In this document: in pieces, positions 48,301 to 56,100 of the stretch | Numbering within the stretch: position 1 is the first letter of the stretch | Layout of the letters: each line of letters begins with the position of its first letter | Assembly: GCA_015075405.1 (NCBI GenBank) | Contig: JABTUK010000001.1 | Location: 1,364,001-1,428,000 of the forward strand | Source of the DNA: Anaerolineales bacterium | Lineage (GTDB): Bacteria > Chloroflexota > Anaerolineae > 4572-78 > J111 | Direction of reading: 5' to 3' | Length of the DNA: 64,000 nt | Program-made: the position numbers and the translations under genes | The notes under the pieces: model-generated | Told to the model about the DNA's origin: nothing | Database searches by the model: none | The model's input: the letters and a program-made list of their open reading frames with translations, nothing else

Positions 48301-49457
48301 TACTCTAAACGGGTAAGAATTGGACTTTTTTGAAAGACTGAAAGTTCCAGGCCAACAGGGTGTCCAGTTCTTCTCGATGCTCAGTGTGGGCGGTTTCAAT
48401 ACAAGTGGCAATGGCCTGTTTGAAAGTGGCGAAATCGGCATAATACTTGGAGTACAAACACTCTTTACGCACAAAACGCCACAAGCGTTCGATCAAGTTC
48501 AACTGAGGCGAATAGGCGGGTAAAAACAACAATTCGATCTTCAAGGAGGCGGCGTGATCCAAAACCAAAGCACACTTTTGATAACGGGCATTGTCCAAGA
48601 CCAGGGTGATCGGAATGGGTCCATAGCGTTGGGCAATGTCGGACAGCAACAAACAGACGCTTTCGGCATTGATATAGGTTTCATTAGTCACGGTCAAGAC
48701 TTCTTTGGTCACAGCGTTAATGGCTCCCAAGACATTGAACCGCTTGCGACCTGCGGGCGAGGGCATAAACAAGCGGACAAAACACCAAACCAGGCCCAAG
48801 AAGACGCCGTAGACAAAGTGGGCGGCATCCATAAACAAAACCACTCGTTGTCCAGCCTGGGCTTGCTGTAGGCGCGGTTCCAACAGATTGACCCGGAAGC
48901 TTTCCTGCTCGGCCTGTTTGTCCGGATCCGTCGCTCGCCCGGGCACAAAGCCCACTTTGCGGCATTTTAGTCCTAAACGCTTCATAAAGGCTTGAACCTG
49001 GGTCGGATTGCGTTTGAGACCGGTCAGTTTTTCAATTGCAGCTTGGGCTTCGGCGGTGCTGCGGGGTGGGTGTTCCTTAAAGTAGGCTTCCAGGGTAGTG
49101 CTGTGTTGGTTCAATTCACTGGGTTGACCCTGATACTCCAGTTCTTTGAGCCGTTCTAAGCCACCAGCTTGGTACTGATCCAAATAGGTTGTCAGGGTCG
49201 TTTTGCAGATACGGCAGAGCCGACAAATTTGGCCGGGTTTAACATCCTGACTTTTCAAGTACACCGCTTCCATTTTCTTTTGAACTTTGGGGTGAGGATG
49301 ATGATACCGTTCGTATTCCAAAGCTTCGATGTCGGCTGGACTAAATTCTATCGTGATCACTTTCCGCTCCCTATCATTGGCCGATACATAGCCTTCAGAC
49401 TACTTGAGGATATTATTGATCACGTCAAAAAAGTCCAGTTTTAACCCGTTTCCAGTA
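48301..49457. mobile_element. IS630-family insertion sequence
   Basis: 1157 bp with TA target duplication (48299-48300 and 49458-49459). Terminal inverted repeats of about 31 bp match at 26 positions (TACTCTAAACGGGT... against TACTGGAAACGGGT...). One intact transposase gene on the minus strand. Near-perfect ends and an open gene suggest a recent insertion. Confidence 0.92.
48305..49360 (-). CDS. IS630 family transposase
   Basis: 351 residues, single ORF. N-terminal HTH region (about 40-75; ICRLCRICKTTLTTYLDQY) and a DDE domain with D178 (LFMDAAHF), D256 (LVLDNARY) and E291 (NLIERLWRF), the D-34-E spacing of IS630/Tc1. The stop lies inside the left terminal repeat. Cut-and-paste transposition into TA. 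Confidence 0.95.
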   Translation of the reverse strand: MITIEFSPADIEALEYERYHHPHPKVQKKMEAVYLKSQDVKPGQICRLCRICKTTLTTYLDQYQAGGLERLKELEYQGQPSELNQHSTTLEAYFKEHPPRSTAEAQAAIEKLTGLKRNPTQVQAFMKRLGLKCRKVGFVPGRATDPDKQAEQESFRVNLLEPRLQQAQAGQRVVLFMDAAHFVYGVFLGLVWCFVRLFMPSPAGRKRFNVLGAINAVTKEVLTVTNETYINAESVCLLLSDIAQRYGPIPITLVLDNARYQKCALVLDHAASLKIELLFLPAYSPQLNLIERLWRFVRKECLYSKYYADFATFKQAIATCIETAHTEHREELDTLLAWNFQSFKKVQFLPV

Positions 49458-50097
49458 TAATATCGGTTCAATCTACAGCAGTGCTTAACAAAAGGCTATG
49501 GACGGAGCCAGGATTCTGGCCGAACACTTGGCGATGGAGTTTGATGTAATCAACGACTTGGGTGAGATTGATCGGTCTTCAACCGGATACCTGCCTCGTA
49601 CGGAGCACCAAATCGCTGCTGATAAGCTTTTTCGCTTCCCTAATCAGAGTATTCGGGGTTGGGAAACGGCCCTGGCCGCCCAGCAGCGTATGGTCAAAGC
49701 AATCCACACCCTCATCGAGAACGATAAAAGCACAGGCGATATCGCTATTGTGTCGCACGGGGGAGTTGCGGCTCTGTATCTTTGTTACCTCAAAGCCTGC
49801 CCCATTGACCGAGGGTATGAACAGCCCGGAACAAAAGGGGGAAATTATTACTGTTTTGAAGCTCAATCCAAGTTACTGGTGCATGGCTGGCAACCTATTG
49901 ACCCGTAAATATTTTATGATTGGTATTCAAACTTCGCTTGACGCGAAGCGTGAATATCCAATTATGTTGCGAAATTCAGTTTTGCAATGAGTATTCAAAT
50001 TGGATTCAGAAATAGAAACAAGAGTAGGCCAGTCCGTGACTTTGTGGTAAGATGACAGTGGCAAGCCAGGTGTTTAGCTAGAACAAGGGACTATCCT

Positions 50098-50430
50098 ATG
50101 ATCCCTGATACAAAAGACGGAATGACCTTAAATCTCGCTGAATATTCAGATAAATTATCGAACTTGTGCGCCGTTTATGGGGTAAAACGTATGGAGTTGT
50201 TTGGCTCTGCCTCGCGCTATGATTTTGACCGAGAAAATAGCGATTTGGATTTTCTCATCGAGTTTGCCGAGAGCCATTCAACCGGCGCTTTCGACCGCTA
50301 TTTTGGGCTGAAGGAAGAGTTAGAACGGCTCTTTCAGCGTCCGGTTGATCTAGTCGAAGTAAAGGCCATCAAAAATCCATACTTCCGTCAGGCGGTTGAA
50401 CGGGATAAAGTGTTAGTGTATGGAACTTGA
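50098..50430 (+). CDS. mntA: MntA-like nucleotidyltransferase antitoxin
   Basis: 110 residues. The polymerase-beta-like motif [21 protein letters not shown] (G36, S37, D49, D51) is complete. MntA proteins AMPylate a Tyr of the HepT RNase and so silence it. The stop overlaps the HepT start by 11 bp. An internal ATG (M9) is an alternative start. Confidence 0.88.
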   Translation: MIPDTKDGMTLNLAEYSDKLSNLCAVYGVKRMELFGSASRYDFDRENSDLDFLIEFAESHSTGAFDRYFGLKEELERLFQRPVDLVEVKAIKNPYFRQAVERDKVLVYGT

Positions 50431-50770
50431 GTCCAAGAAACTGATTTATGATCTGGATCAGGCAACTGAATTGATTGCCACCTTCACCCAGGATAAACAG
50501 TTGCGAGATTATAAGGTAGATGCTTTATTGCGTTCAGCCGTGGAACGGCAATTTGAGATTGTGGGGGAAGCACTCAATCGGCTCAAGAAAATTGATCCGG
50601 GTGTAGTTACTCGGATAAGTGATTATCAGCGGATTATTGGATTTCGGAATGTGCTGGCCCATGGGTACGATATTATTTCTGATGAAATTGTGTGGGATAT
50701 TGTCCAGAACAAGCTAGTGGGACTGCGCCAAGAGATAGCTGAAATCAAGCGGGATTTTGGGATAGAATAA
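50420..50770 (+). CDS. hepT: HepT-like RNase toxin (HEPN, DUF86)
   Basis: 116 residues, all-helical HEPN fold. Active-site motif RNVLAHGY (R76, H81, Y83; RX4HXY), the Tyr being the usual AMPylation target. Pair partner of the preceding MntA-like gene. Confidence 0.9.
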   Translation: MELESKKLIYDLDQATELIATFTQDKQLRDYKVDALLRSAVERQFEIVGEALNRLKKIDPGVVTRISDYQRIIGFRNVLAHGYDIISDEIVWDIVQNKLVGLRQEIAEIKRDFGIE

Positions 50771-50784
50771 AGAATTGGTGATAT

Positions 50785-50825
50785 AGCGAAATGGGAGCAG
50801 AAGGTTGAGGTTAGTCTATACCTCT
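50785..50825 (+). repeat. partial copy of the histidine-phosphatase 5' end
   Basis: GGGAGCAGAAGGTTGAGG, then TTAGTCTATAC, copies the ribosome site, TTG start and first codons of the phosphatase gene at 48157-48187 with a few mismatches and one gap. It lies just after hepT. Confidence 0.55.
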
Positions 50826-50885
50826 ATGGCGTGAGCAAAGATGATACCTAAAACGTAAGCTAAACTAAAACAAAGAGAAAAATCT

Positions 50886-51266
50886 ATGCCTCTCTATGAA
50901 TATCTCTGTCACGACTGCCAGGAACAGGTCAGTCTTTTCTTCCGCAGCTTTGCCGAAGTGGAAACCAAACCGGCGATTTGCCCGCAATGCGGCGGCGGCA
51001 GCCTGGAACGAGTTATCTCCAAAGTAGCGGTGGTTCAGGCGGGAAAAGGGGAACAAGCTGGGGCGGTCAACCCCAGCAGCCAACCACCCACCGCCGACCA
51101 GAGTGACCCCAAAGCCCTGGCCCGTTCGATGCGCGAGGCCAGTCAAGGCAAAGACTTTGGCCGCGAATTTAAGGAGGTCGCCACCCGGCTGGAAGCAGGC
51201 GAGAAACCGGCGGCCATCGAAAATTCCCTACGGAAACGGTCGGGCCAAAGTAGCCAAACACACTAA
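50886..51266 (+). CDS. FmdB-type zinc-ribbon protein
   Basis: 126 residues. The N-terminal zinc ribbon has C8, C11, C32 and C35 (MPLYEYLCHDC...ICPQC). A charged tail follows (about 60-126) in which ALARSMREASQGKDFGREFKEVATRLEAGE resembles the tail of the second FmdB protein at 63085. FmdB proteins are putative regulators; the function here is unknown. Confidence 0.85.
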   Translation: MPLYEYLCHDCQEQVSLFFRSFAEVETKPAICPQCGGGSLERVISKVAVVQAGKGEQAGAVNPSSQPPTADQSDPKALARSMREASQGKDFGREFKEVATRLEAGEKPAAIENSLRKRSGQSSQTH

Positions 51267-51270
51267 TGTA

Positions 51271-51374
51271 GGACAAATTGTTAATTTGTCCCTGGCTATT
51301 CCAAACTCGTTCCCAAACTGAGTTTGGGAACGAGTTTGGAAATCCGGACAAGCTGTTAGCTTATCCTACAAAAT
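51271..51374. repeat. palindrome cluster including a 39-bp near-perfect palindrome
   Basis: GGACAAAT/ATTTGTCC (51271-51291), then two perfect 19-bp arms around one base (51301-51319 and 51321-51339), then GGACAAGCTGTTAGCTTATCC (51346-51366). The outer family recurs at 35906-35926 and 63014-63070. The gap 51267-51601 holds no gene. Confidence 0.75.
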
Positions 51375-51601
51375 AGCGCTCAGGTAAGTCAAAAGTCAGC
51401 GCCAGGTAAGTGGCGTCTGCTATACTTGCCTCACTGAGAAAATCTGTCCGAAAAACGTTTGCTGTTATCAGGGGGAACGTAGCCAAGACGCTCCACGTTT
51501 TTGGGAACCTCACTCAAAACACCCCTTTTCTGAATGCCACATCAATCAAGTTAATAACCCCAGCCAGGGGTATAGTTTACATAGTTAAAAGGAGATTATC
51601 T

Positions 51602-52450
51602 ATGGAAAAACGACGTCGTGTCTTTGATAATCACAGCCACATTGGACCGGTGCCCGGTTATGCCTATTACGGGCTGCCCCAAACGGTCAAACCCACTTAT
51701 GATTATGATACTACGGATGACTATCTCAAAGGGATGGAGGAAAATGGGGTTGATCGCGCCCTGGTGATGTCCAATTATGGCTATCCCGACTCGGCCCAGC
51801 CTTTCACCTTGAACCCGCTGGTGGGTGAAAGCACGGCCAAAACCGATCGCCTACTGGGGGCCATCTGGGTGTCGGCTTTGCCCAAAGACAAGGAGCGGAC
51901 CACCGAGGCGCTCAAGCTCATCGGCCAGAAAGGGCTAATTGCCCTCAAGACAACCTGTTTGTTGGGCGGTACCTTCAACCCCGACCAGTGGGACGAACCC
52001 GCCGCCGAACTGTGGAATATGATTCTCAGCGCGGCGGCAGAGCACGACATGCCGTTGCACATCCACACCAGCCCCGGCGGCGGCTCCGACATTGATAACG
52101 CCCTGGCCCTGGTCCGCAAATTCGGCCAGACCACCAAAATCCACGTGGTCCACATGGGCGGCGGCGTCAGCGGGCACATCAAGTTTGTGCCGCAGTTCTT
52201 CGACCTGGTCAAAGACGGCTACCAGGTTTACACCGACTCGTCCTGGGCAGTCGGCTTTGGCTCAACCTGGCTGCTCAAAGAAATCGAGCGCACCGGCATC
52301 GGGGCCGACCGCTTCCTCTTTGGTTCCGATATTCCCTGGAGCGACTTTGCCGGCGAGTATTGGAAAATTGAAGGCGCGCCCATTTCCGAAGAGTTAAAGC
52401 AGAACGTCTTCTGGAACAACGCCGAGAAACTATATTCGAAATTCTGGTAA
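51602..52450 (+). CDS. amidohydrolase family protein (Amidohydro_2 type)
   Basis: 282 residues from MEKRRRVFDNHSHIG, with AAGGAG upstream; the open frame extends further 5' but into gap DNA. Metal-site motifs are FDNHSHIG, PLHIHTSPGGG, IHVVHMGGG and FLFGSDIPWSD. This is a TIM-barrel metal hydrolase or decarboxylase. It stands 267 bp ahead of the Sll0783 gene, where related clusters carry a nitrilase, so it may supply the hydrolytic step here (inference). Confidence 0.82.
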   Translation: MEKRRRVFDNHSHIGPVPGYAYYGLPQTVKPTYDYDTTDDYLKGMEENGVDRALVMSNYGYPDSAQPFTLNPLVGESTAKTDRLLGAIWVSALPKDKERTTEALKLIGQKGLIALKTTCLLGGTFNPDQWDEPAAELWNMILSAAAEHDMPLHIHTSPGGGSDIDNALALVRKFGQTTKIHVVHMGGGVSGHIKFVPQFFDLVKDGYQVYTDSSWAVGFGSTWLLKEIERTGIGADRFLFGSDIPWSDFAGEYWKIEGAPISEELKQNVFWNNAEKLYSKFW

Positions 52451-52479
52451 CTCCAAGAAATTTATTAGCAAAGTCTGTG

Positions 52480-52548
52480 AAACGTGATGCGTGATGCGTG
52501 ACGATTCTAGGCGAAAAATCCTTACGTATCACGTTTCACGCATCACGC
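52480..52548. repeat. GCGTGAT heptamer inverted array
   Basis: ACGTGAT, GCGTGAT, GCGTGAC on the left (52481-52502) and inverted ATCACGT, TTCACGC, ATCACGC on the right. The rest of the 267-bp gap has a GTTCCCA/TGGGAAC inverted repeat (52571-52606). Confidence 0.75.
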
Positions 52549-52717
52549 AGATCAAAGTTGTTTCATCTCGTTCCCAAACTGACGCGCAGCGTGGGAACAA
52601 GATGGGAAACAACCCAACTGTCGCTAACGAGGGCATGGGCCGCGGTGACAGCAAGCAGCATCGCCCTCACTCATAAACAAGCAAATAACAAGCATCGAGA
52701 AAGGAGTTAATGTAGTT

Positions 52718-53203
52718 ATGGCAGTAGTAGAAATTCCCCGCCCCAAAGAAGGTGATTCGTTTATCAATCTTGACGAAAAACTGTTCCCCGATCACAAAGT
52801 AACCAATGGCGAACGGGCCTTGATTATGATGCACACCGTGCCGTTTGAAGGCTCGGTAGGGTTGGTTAACCTGCTCACGACCACCCGCATTGCTCGCAAA
52901 GGCTTCAAAACCAGCCTGGCTTTGTACGGTCCCGGCGTGCTCATGGCCGCCGCTGGCCGCGGCTTCCCTACGGTGGGACAGGAAGGCTTCCCCGGCAACC
53001 TGGCCATTAACCGCCAATTACAAACCATCCTCAAAGAAGGCAGCACCATCTATGCTTGCCGCTTTGCTATGACCGCCCTCTATGGTATGCATGAGTACAA
53101 CCTGATTGAAGGGGTGACGCCCTTCCATCCCCTGGATGTCCTCGACAGCCTCATTGACCATTGGAAAACCGGGGCGCTCATTCTCAATACCTGGACGTTG
53201 TAA
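52718..53203 (+). CDS. MSMEG_0572/Sll0783 family nitrogen-starvation protein
   Basis: 161 residues, full length for the family. Conserved segments include ALIMMHTVPFEGSVGLVNLLTTTRIA, GRGFPTVGQEGFPGN and MHEYNLIEGVTPFHPLDVLD. In Synechocystis, Sll0783 is induced by nitrogen starvation and belongs to the Nit1C cluster, which has been linked to cyanide/nitrile use in some bacteria. The DsrE-like fold is inferred. AGGAG lies 8-14 nt upstream. Confidence 0.88.
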   Translation: MAVVEIPRPKEGDSFINLDEKLFPDHKVTNGERALIMMHTVPFEGSVGLVNLLTTTRIARKGFKTSLALYGPGVLMAAAGRGFPTVGQEGFPGNLAINRQLQTILKEGSTIYACRFAMTALYGMHEYNLIEGVTPFHPLDVLDSLIDHWKTGALILNTWTL

Positions 53204-53233
53204 TTTTTTATTTGTCACCGCGGCCTACTTTAA

Positions 53234-53288
53234 AGAGATTGGAGATTAGAGATTTAAAATCTCCAATCTCCAATCTCCAATCTCCAAA
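53234..53288. repeat. GAGATTR heptamer inverted array
   Basis: GAGATTG, GAGATTA, GAGATTT, then four inverted CAATCTC-type units. It fills the gap between two Nit1C genes. Confidence 0.85.
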
Positions 53289-53301
53289 TTGAGGGAATGT
53301 T

Positions 53302-54381
53302 ATGGCCTTACAAGATATTCTGCTCGACTTGCAAAGTTATGGCGCTCGGATTGAGGTGCCGGTTGAACATCGAGGCCGGCGCGGTGGGGCCGGCCCTTCG
53401 GATGATAAGGCTTTTGTATTGGCCGGCGTGGCGGCGATGGTGCCGACCCTGGGTCAATTTGCCTCGCAGTCTCCTTACGCCGTTGTTGAAAATGAAAATG
53501 GGTATTACCTGACCCGCGACGGTCAGTTGATTATTCCGGTAGAGTTTCCCTCCACCCCGCGCTTCTATGCGCTCAAAACCGCCGACGACATCCCCTACTG
53601 GAAGATTGCCGTGCTGCACGGCCAGGACGTGCTGGCCACCACCGTATCGCAGCGCTGCGTCCGCTGGCGGCGCGAAGGGGAGCGCTGCCAATTTTGCGCC
53701 ATCGAGAACTCGCTGGAAAGCGGCAACACGGTTGCCCTCAAAACCCCGGAACAGTTGGCTGAAGTAGCGGAGGCCGCGGCGCGGCTCGATGGGGTGCGCC
53801 ACTTTGTGTTGACCACCGGCACGATGAACTACCGGGATATGGGCGTCCATTACCTGGCTAAATGCGTCCACGCCGTTAAGGCCGCTGTGCCTGGGCTGGG
53901 CATCCAGGTTCAGTTTGAACCGCCCGAAAACCTGGACGACATGCTGCTTCTGGCCGAGGCCGGGGTGGATACCGTCGGCATCCACCTGGAAAGCTTGAAC
54001 CAGGAAACCCGACGGCGCATTAGCCCCGGCAAAGCCGACATCCCTATCGCACGCTACCACGAAGCTTACCGGCGGGCCGTAGAAATTTTTGGACGCAACC
54101 AGGTTTCCAGCTATGTCATTGCCGGGTTTGGCGACAGTGAAGAAACCATTGTCGAAGGCTGCCGGCAGTTGGCCGAGATTGGCGTCTATCCCTTTGTGGT
54201 GCCGCTCCGCCCGATTATGGGCACGCCGCTGCAAGATGCCGTTGCGCCCGACCCCACCTTTATGAAACGAATTTACAGCCAGGTTGCCGCCATCAACCGC
54301 CAATATGGCCTGAGCTGGCGCAACAGCAAAGCCGGCTGCACCCGCTGCGGGGCCTGCTCCGGCTTGACCGCTTACGAATAG
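53302..54381 (+). CDS. MSMEG_0568 family radical SAM protein
   Basis: 359 residues. The cluster-binding cysteines are C119, C129 and C132, a C-x9-C-x2-C spacing instead of the usual C-x3-C-x2-C. The SAM/barrel segments HFVLTTGTMNYRD and IQVQFEPPENLDD follow. A second cysteine set, C346, C349 and C352 (GCTRCGACSG), may hold an auxiliary cluster. Homologue of Sll0785 in the Nit1C cluster; reaction unknown. Confidence 0.88.
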   Translation: MALQDILLDLQSYGARIEVPVEHRGRRGGAGPSDDKAFVLAGVAAMVPTLGQFASQSPYAVVENENGYYLTRDGQLIIPVEFPSTPRFYALKTADDIPYWKIAVLHGQDVLATTVSQRCVRWRREGERCQFCAIENSLESGNTVALKTPEQLAEVAEAAARLDGVRHFVLTTGTMNYRDMGVHYLAKCVHAVKAAVPGLGIQVQFEPPENLDDMLLLAEAGVDTVGIHLESLNQETRRRISPGKADIPIARYHEAYRRAVEIFGRNQVSSYVIAGFGDSEETIVEGCRQLAEIGVYPFVVPLRPIMGTPLQDAVAPDPTFMKRIYSQVAAINRQYGLSWRNSKAGCTRCGACSGLTAYE

Positions 54382-54383
54382 GG

Positions 54384-54440
54384 GGAGAGATTGGAGATTA
54401 GAGATTAGAGATTAATACAATCTCCAATCTCCAATCTCTA
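54384..54440. repeat. GAGATTA heptamer inverted array
   Basis: GAGATTG and three GAGATTA units, then inverted CAATCTC units ending directly at the next ATG. Same family as 53234-53288. Confidence 0.85.
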
Positions 54441-54947
54441 ATGATTATGATGAACGAGATTATCTGCAAAATTGTCGAAACCGAGGCCGAGCGCCAGGCT
54501 CATTTTGCCATCCGGCGAGCCGTATTTGTCGAAGAGCAGGGCCTTTTTGCCGGCTCTGATGTGGACGAACACGACGCCCACGCCATCCACATTATCGCCG
54601 TAGATCAGGCTACCGGGCAGGCAGCAGGCGCGGTGCGGGTGTACGAAGCCGAGCCGGGCATCTGGTATGGCGGGCGCATGGCCGTACTGAAAGAATACCG
54701 CCAGCACCGGCCGGCGGTGGGGCCGCTGCTGGACCGCCTGGCCGAGCGCACTGTCCACGAACGTGGCTGTCGCCACTTTTTGGCCTACATTCAACTGCAA
54801 AATGTGCGCTTTTTCCAACGCCTGGGCTGGAGCAGTATCGGTGAGCCGGTGCTGCACTGCGGCCAGCCACACCAACTGATGGAAGCCAACCTGTCTGCCC
54901 AGTTATGGCTGGAAACGCGGCCTGCCGCTCAATTGGCCCATGCCTGA
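54441..54947 (+). CDS. MSMEG_0567/Sll0786 family GNAT N-acetyltransferase
   Basis: 168 residues. GNAT core with FAIRRAVFVEEQGLF, AGAVRVYEAEPGIWYGGRMAVLKEYRQHRPAVGPLL (acetyl-CoA loop) and FFQRLGWSSIGEPVLH. In mycobacteria it is fused to the AIR-synthase-like domain; here the two are separate genes overlapping by 8 bp. No ribosome site is seen because the start abuts the array; ATG 54450 is an alternative. Confidence 0.85.
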   Translation: MIMMNEIICKIVETEAERQAHFAIRRAVFVEEQGLFAGSDVDEHDAHAIHIIAVDQATGQAAGAVRVYEAEPGIWYGGRMAVLKEYRQHRPAVGPLLDRLAERTVHERGCRHFLAYIQLQNVRFFQRLGWSSIGEPVLHCGQPHQLMEANLSAQLWLETRPAAQLAHA

Positions 54948-55929
54948 CCCGACCCGCCTGGAAGATTTGATCAGCGCGCTGCGGGCCGCCCCGGCCTGGC
55001 AACGCAAACAAGAGATCGGCGTGCTGCGGGATGATTTGATTCCGCACCAGCCTTTGGTCGAAGGGCGGCCAGTCCACCTGGGTGACGACACGGCGGCGAT
55101 TGAAACAGCAGACGGCTACCTGCTGCTGGCGGCGGAAGTAATTTACCCGCCGTTGGTGCAGAGCGAACCGTACCTGGCCGGGCGGTCAGCCATTTTGACT
55201 AATGTCAACGATATTTACGCCATGGGCGGCTACCCGCTGGCGCTGGTCAATGTTATCCTGGCCGAGAACGCCGAGGCGGCAACCACCATCATGCGCGGGC
55301 TGCGTGATGGCTGCGCCCGCTACGAGGTGGCTATGGTCGGCGGGCATCTGACTGCCAACAGCCAGTTTGCCTCAGTAGCGGCCTGTATCCTGGGCCGGGC
55401 CAAAAAGCTGCTCAGCAGCTTCAATGCCCGCCCCGGCGACGCCTTGCTGCACGTGACCAACCTGCGCGGCCAGTTTCACCCGCGCTTTCAATTCTGGGAC
55501 TGCTCGGCTCATTTGGCTGGGCCTGAGTTACGGCGCGACCTGGCCCTGCTGCCCACCATTGCCGAAGCCGGCTGGTGTGACGCCGGGCGCGACATCAGCA
55601 TGGCCGGGCTGCTCGGCTCGCTGTTGATGATGCTGGAACTGTCGGGGGTGGGCGCAGCGGTTGACCTGGAGTGCATCCCTCGGCCCGCCGAGGCTGAAGA
55701 CCGTTTTCTGGATTGGCTGTTAGCCTTTCCCAGCTACGGCTTTGTGCTGGCCGTACGGCCCGAACACGTGGCGACGGTGCAGCAAACCTTTGCCAGTTAC
55801 GACATCACCTGCGCTGTGATTGGGCAGGTCACACCCGGCTCGCGGGTCAGCCTGCGCCAGAAACAGGCCGAAGCTGTTTTGTGGGATTTCGCTGAAGAGC
55901 CGTTCATCGGTTTTTCGTCTAAAAAGTAA
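54940..55929 (+). CDS. Sll0787 family AIR-synthase-like protein
   Basis: 329 residues of the PurM/ThiL/HypE ATP-grasping fold. Nucleotide/metal motifs VHLGDDTAAIE (about 45-55) and LTNVNDIYAMGG (about 86-97), with a C-terminal half starting near 170. In the Nit1C cluster it probably phosphorylates or cyclises a small nitrogen compound; the substrate is not known. Confidence 0.87.
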   Translation: MPDPTRLEDLISALRAAPAWQRKQEIGVLRDDLIPHQPLVEGRPVHLGDDTAAIETADGYLLLAAEVIYPPLVQSEPYLAGRSAILTNVNDIYAMGGYPLALVNVILAENAEAATTIMRGLRDGCARYEVAMVGGHLTANSQFASVAACILGRAKKLLSSFNARPGDALLHVTNLRGQFHPRFQFWDCSAHLAGPELRRDLALLPTIAEAGWCDAGRDISMAGLLGSLLMMLELSGVGAAVDLECIPRPAEAEDRFLDWLLAFPSYGFVLAVRPEHVATVQQTFASYDITCAVIGQVTPGSRVSLRQKQAEAVLWDFAEEPFIGFSSKK

Positions 55930-55930
55930 C

Positions 55931-56054
55931 AGCATCCTTCGATACGATTTTCGCTTCGCTCAAATCACTCAGGATGCTGCTACTTGTTCAAACTCACATC
56001 CTGAGTAAGCCGAAACGAAGTGAAGGCTGTATCGAAGGGTGCGAGTTTGAAGAC
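55931..56054. repeat. palindromic element
   Basis: AGCATCCTTCGATACGATTT and inverted CTGTATCGAAGGGTGCGAG flank inner ACTCAGGATG/CATCCTGAGT arms. Related to the element at 5718-5869. Confidence 0.65.
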
Positions 56055-56100
56055 CACTTGAGCTACGCGACACCTGATACTATTTTCGGGAGGAATGATC

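Larger units (their letters stand above)
48171..49908 (+). pseudogene. histidine phosphatase gene interrupted by IS630
   Basis: The 5' part starts at TTG 48171 (AGGAG upstream) and reads MKLVYLITHPNVVINPEVP to QPWID. The 3' part resumes after the IS and runs to 49908, with MDGARILAEHL and DIAIVSHGGVAALYL, the second catalytic His block. Removing 48301-49457 and one TA restores a continuous frame WIDNIGSIYSSA, apart from one TAA (49483-49485) followed by QKAMDGA, probably a decayed GAA codon. The first motif reads LITHPN rather than LxRHG, so activity was already doubtful. Confidence 0.85.

Noticed and set aside
51410..51601. Extended amidohydrolase start at 51410
   Set aside because: The upstream codons are gap DNA; AAGGAG before 51602 and the family N-terminus fix the start.
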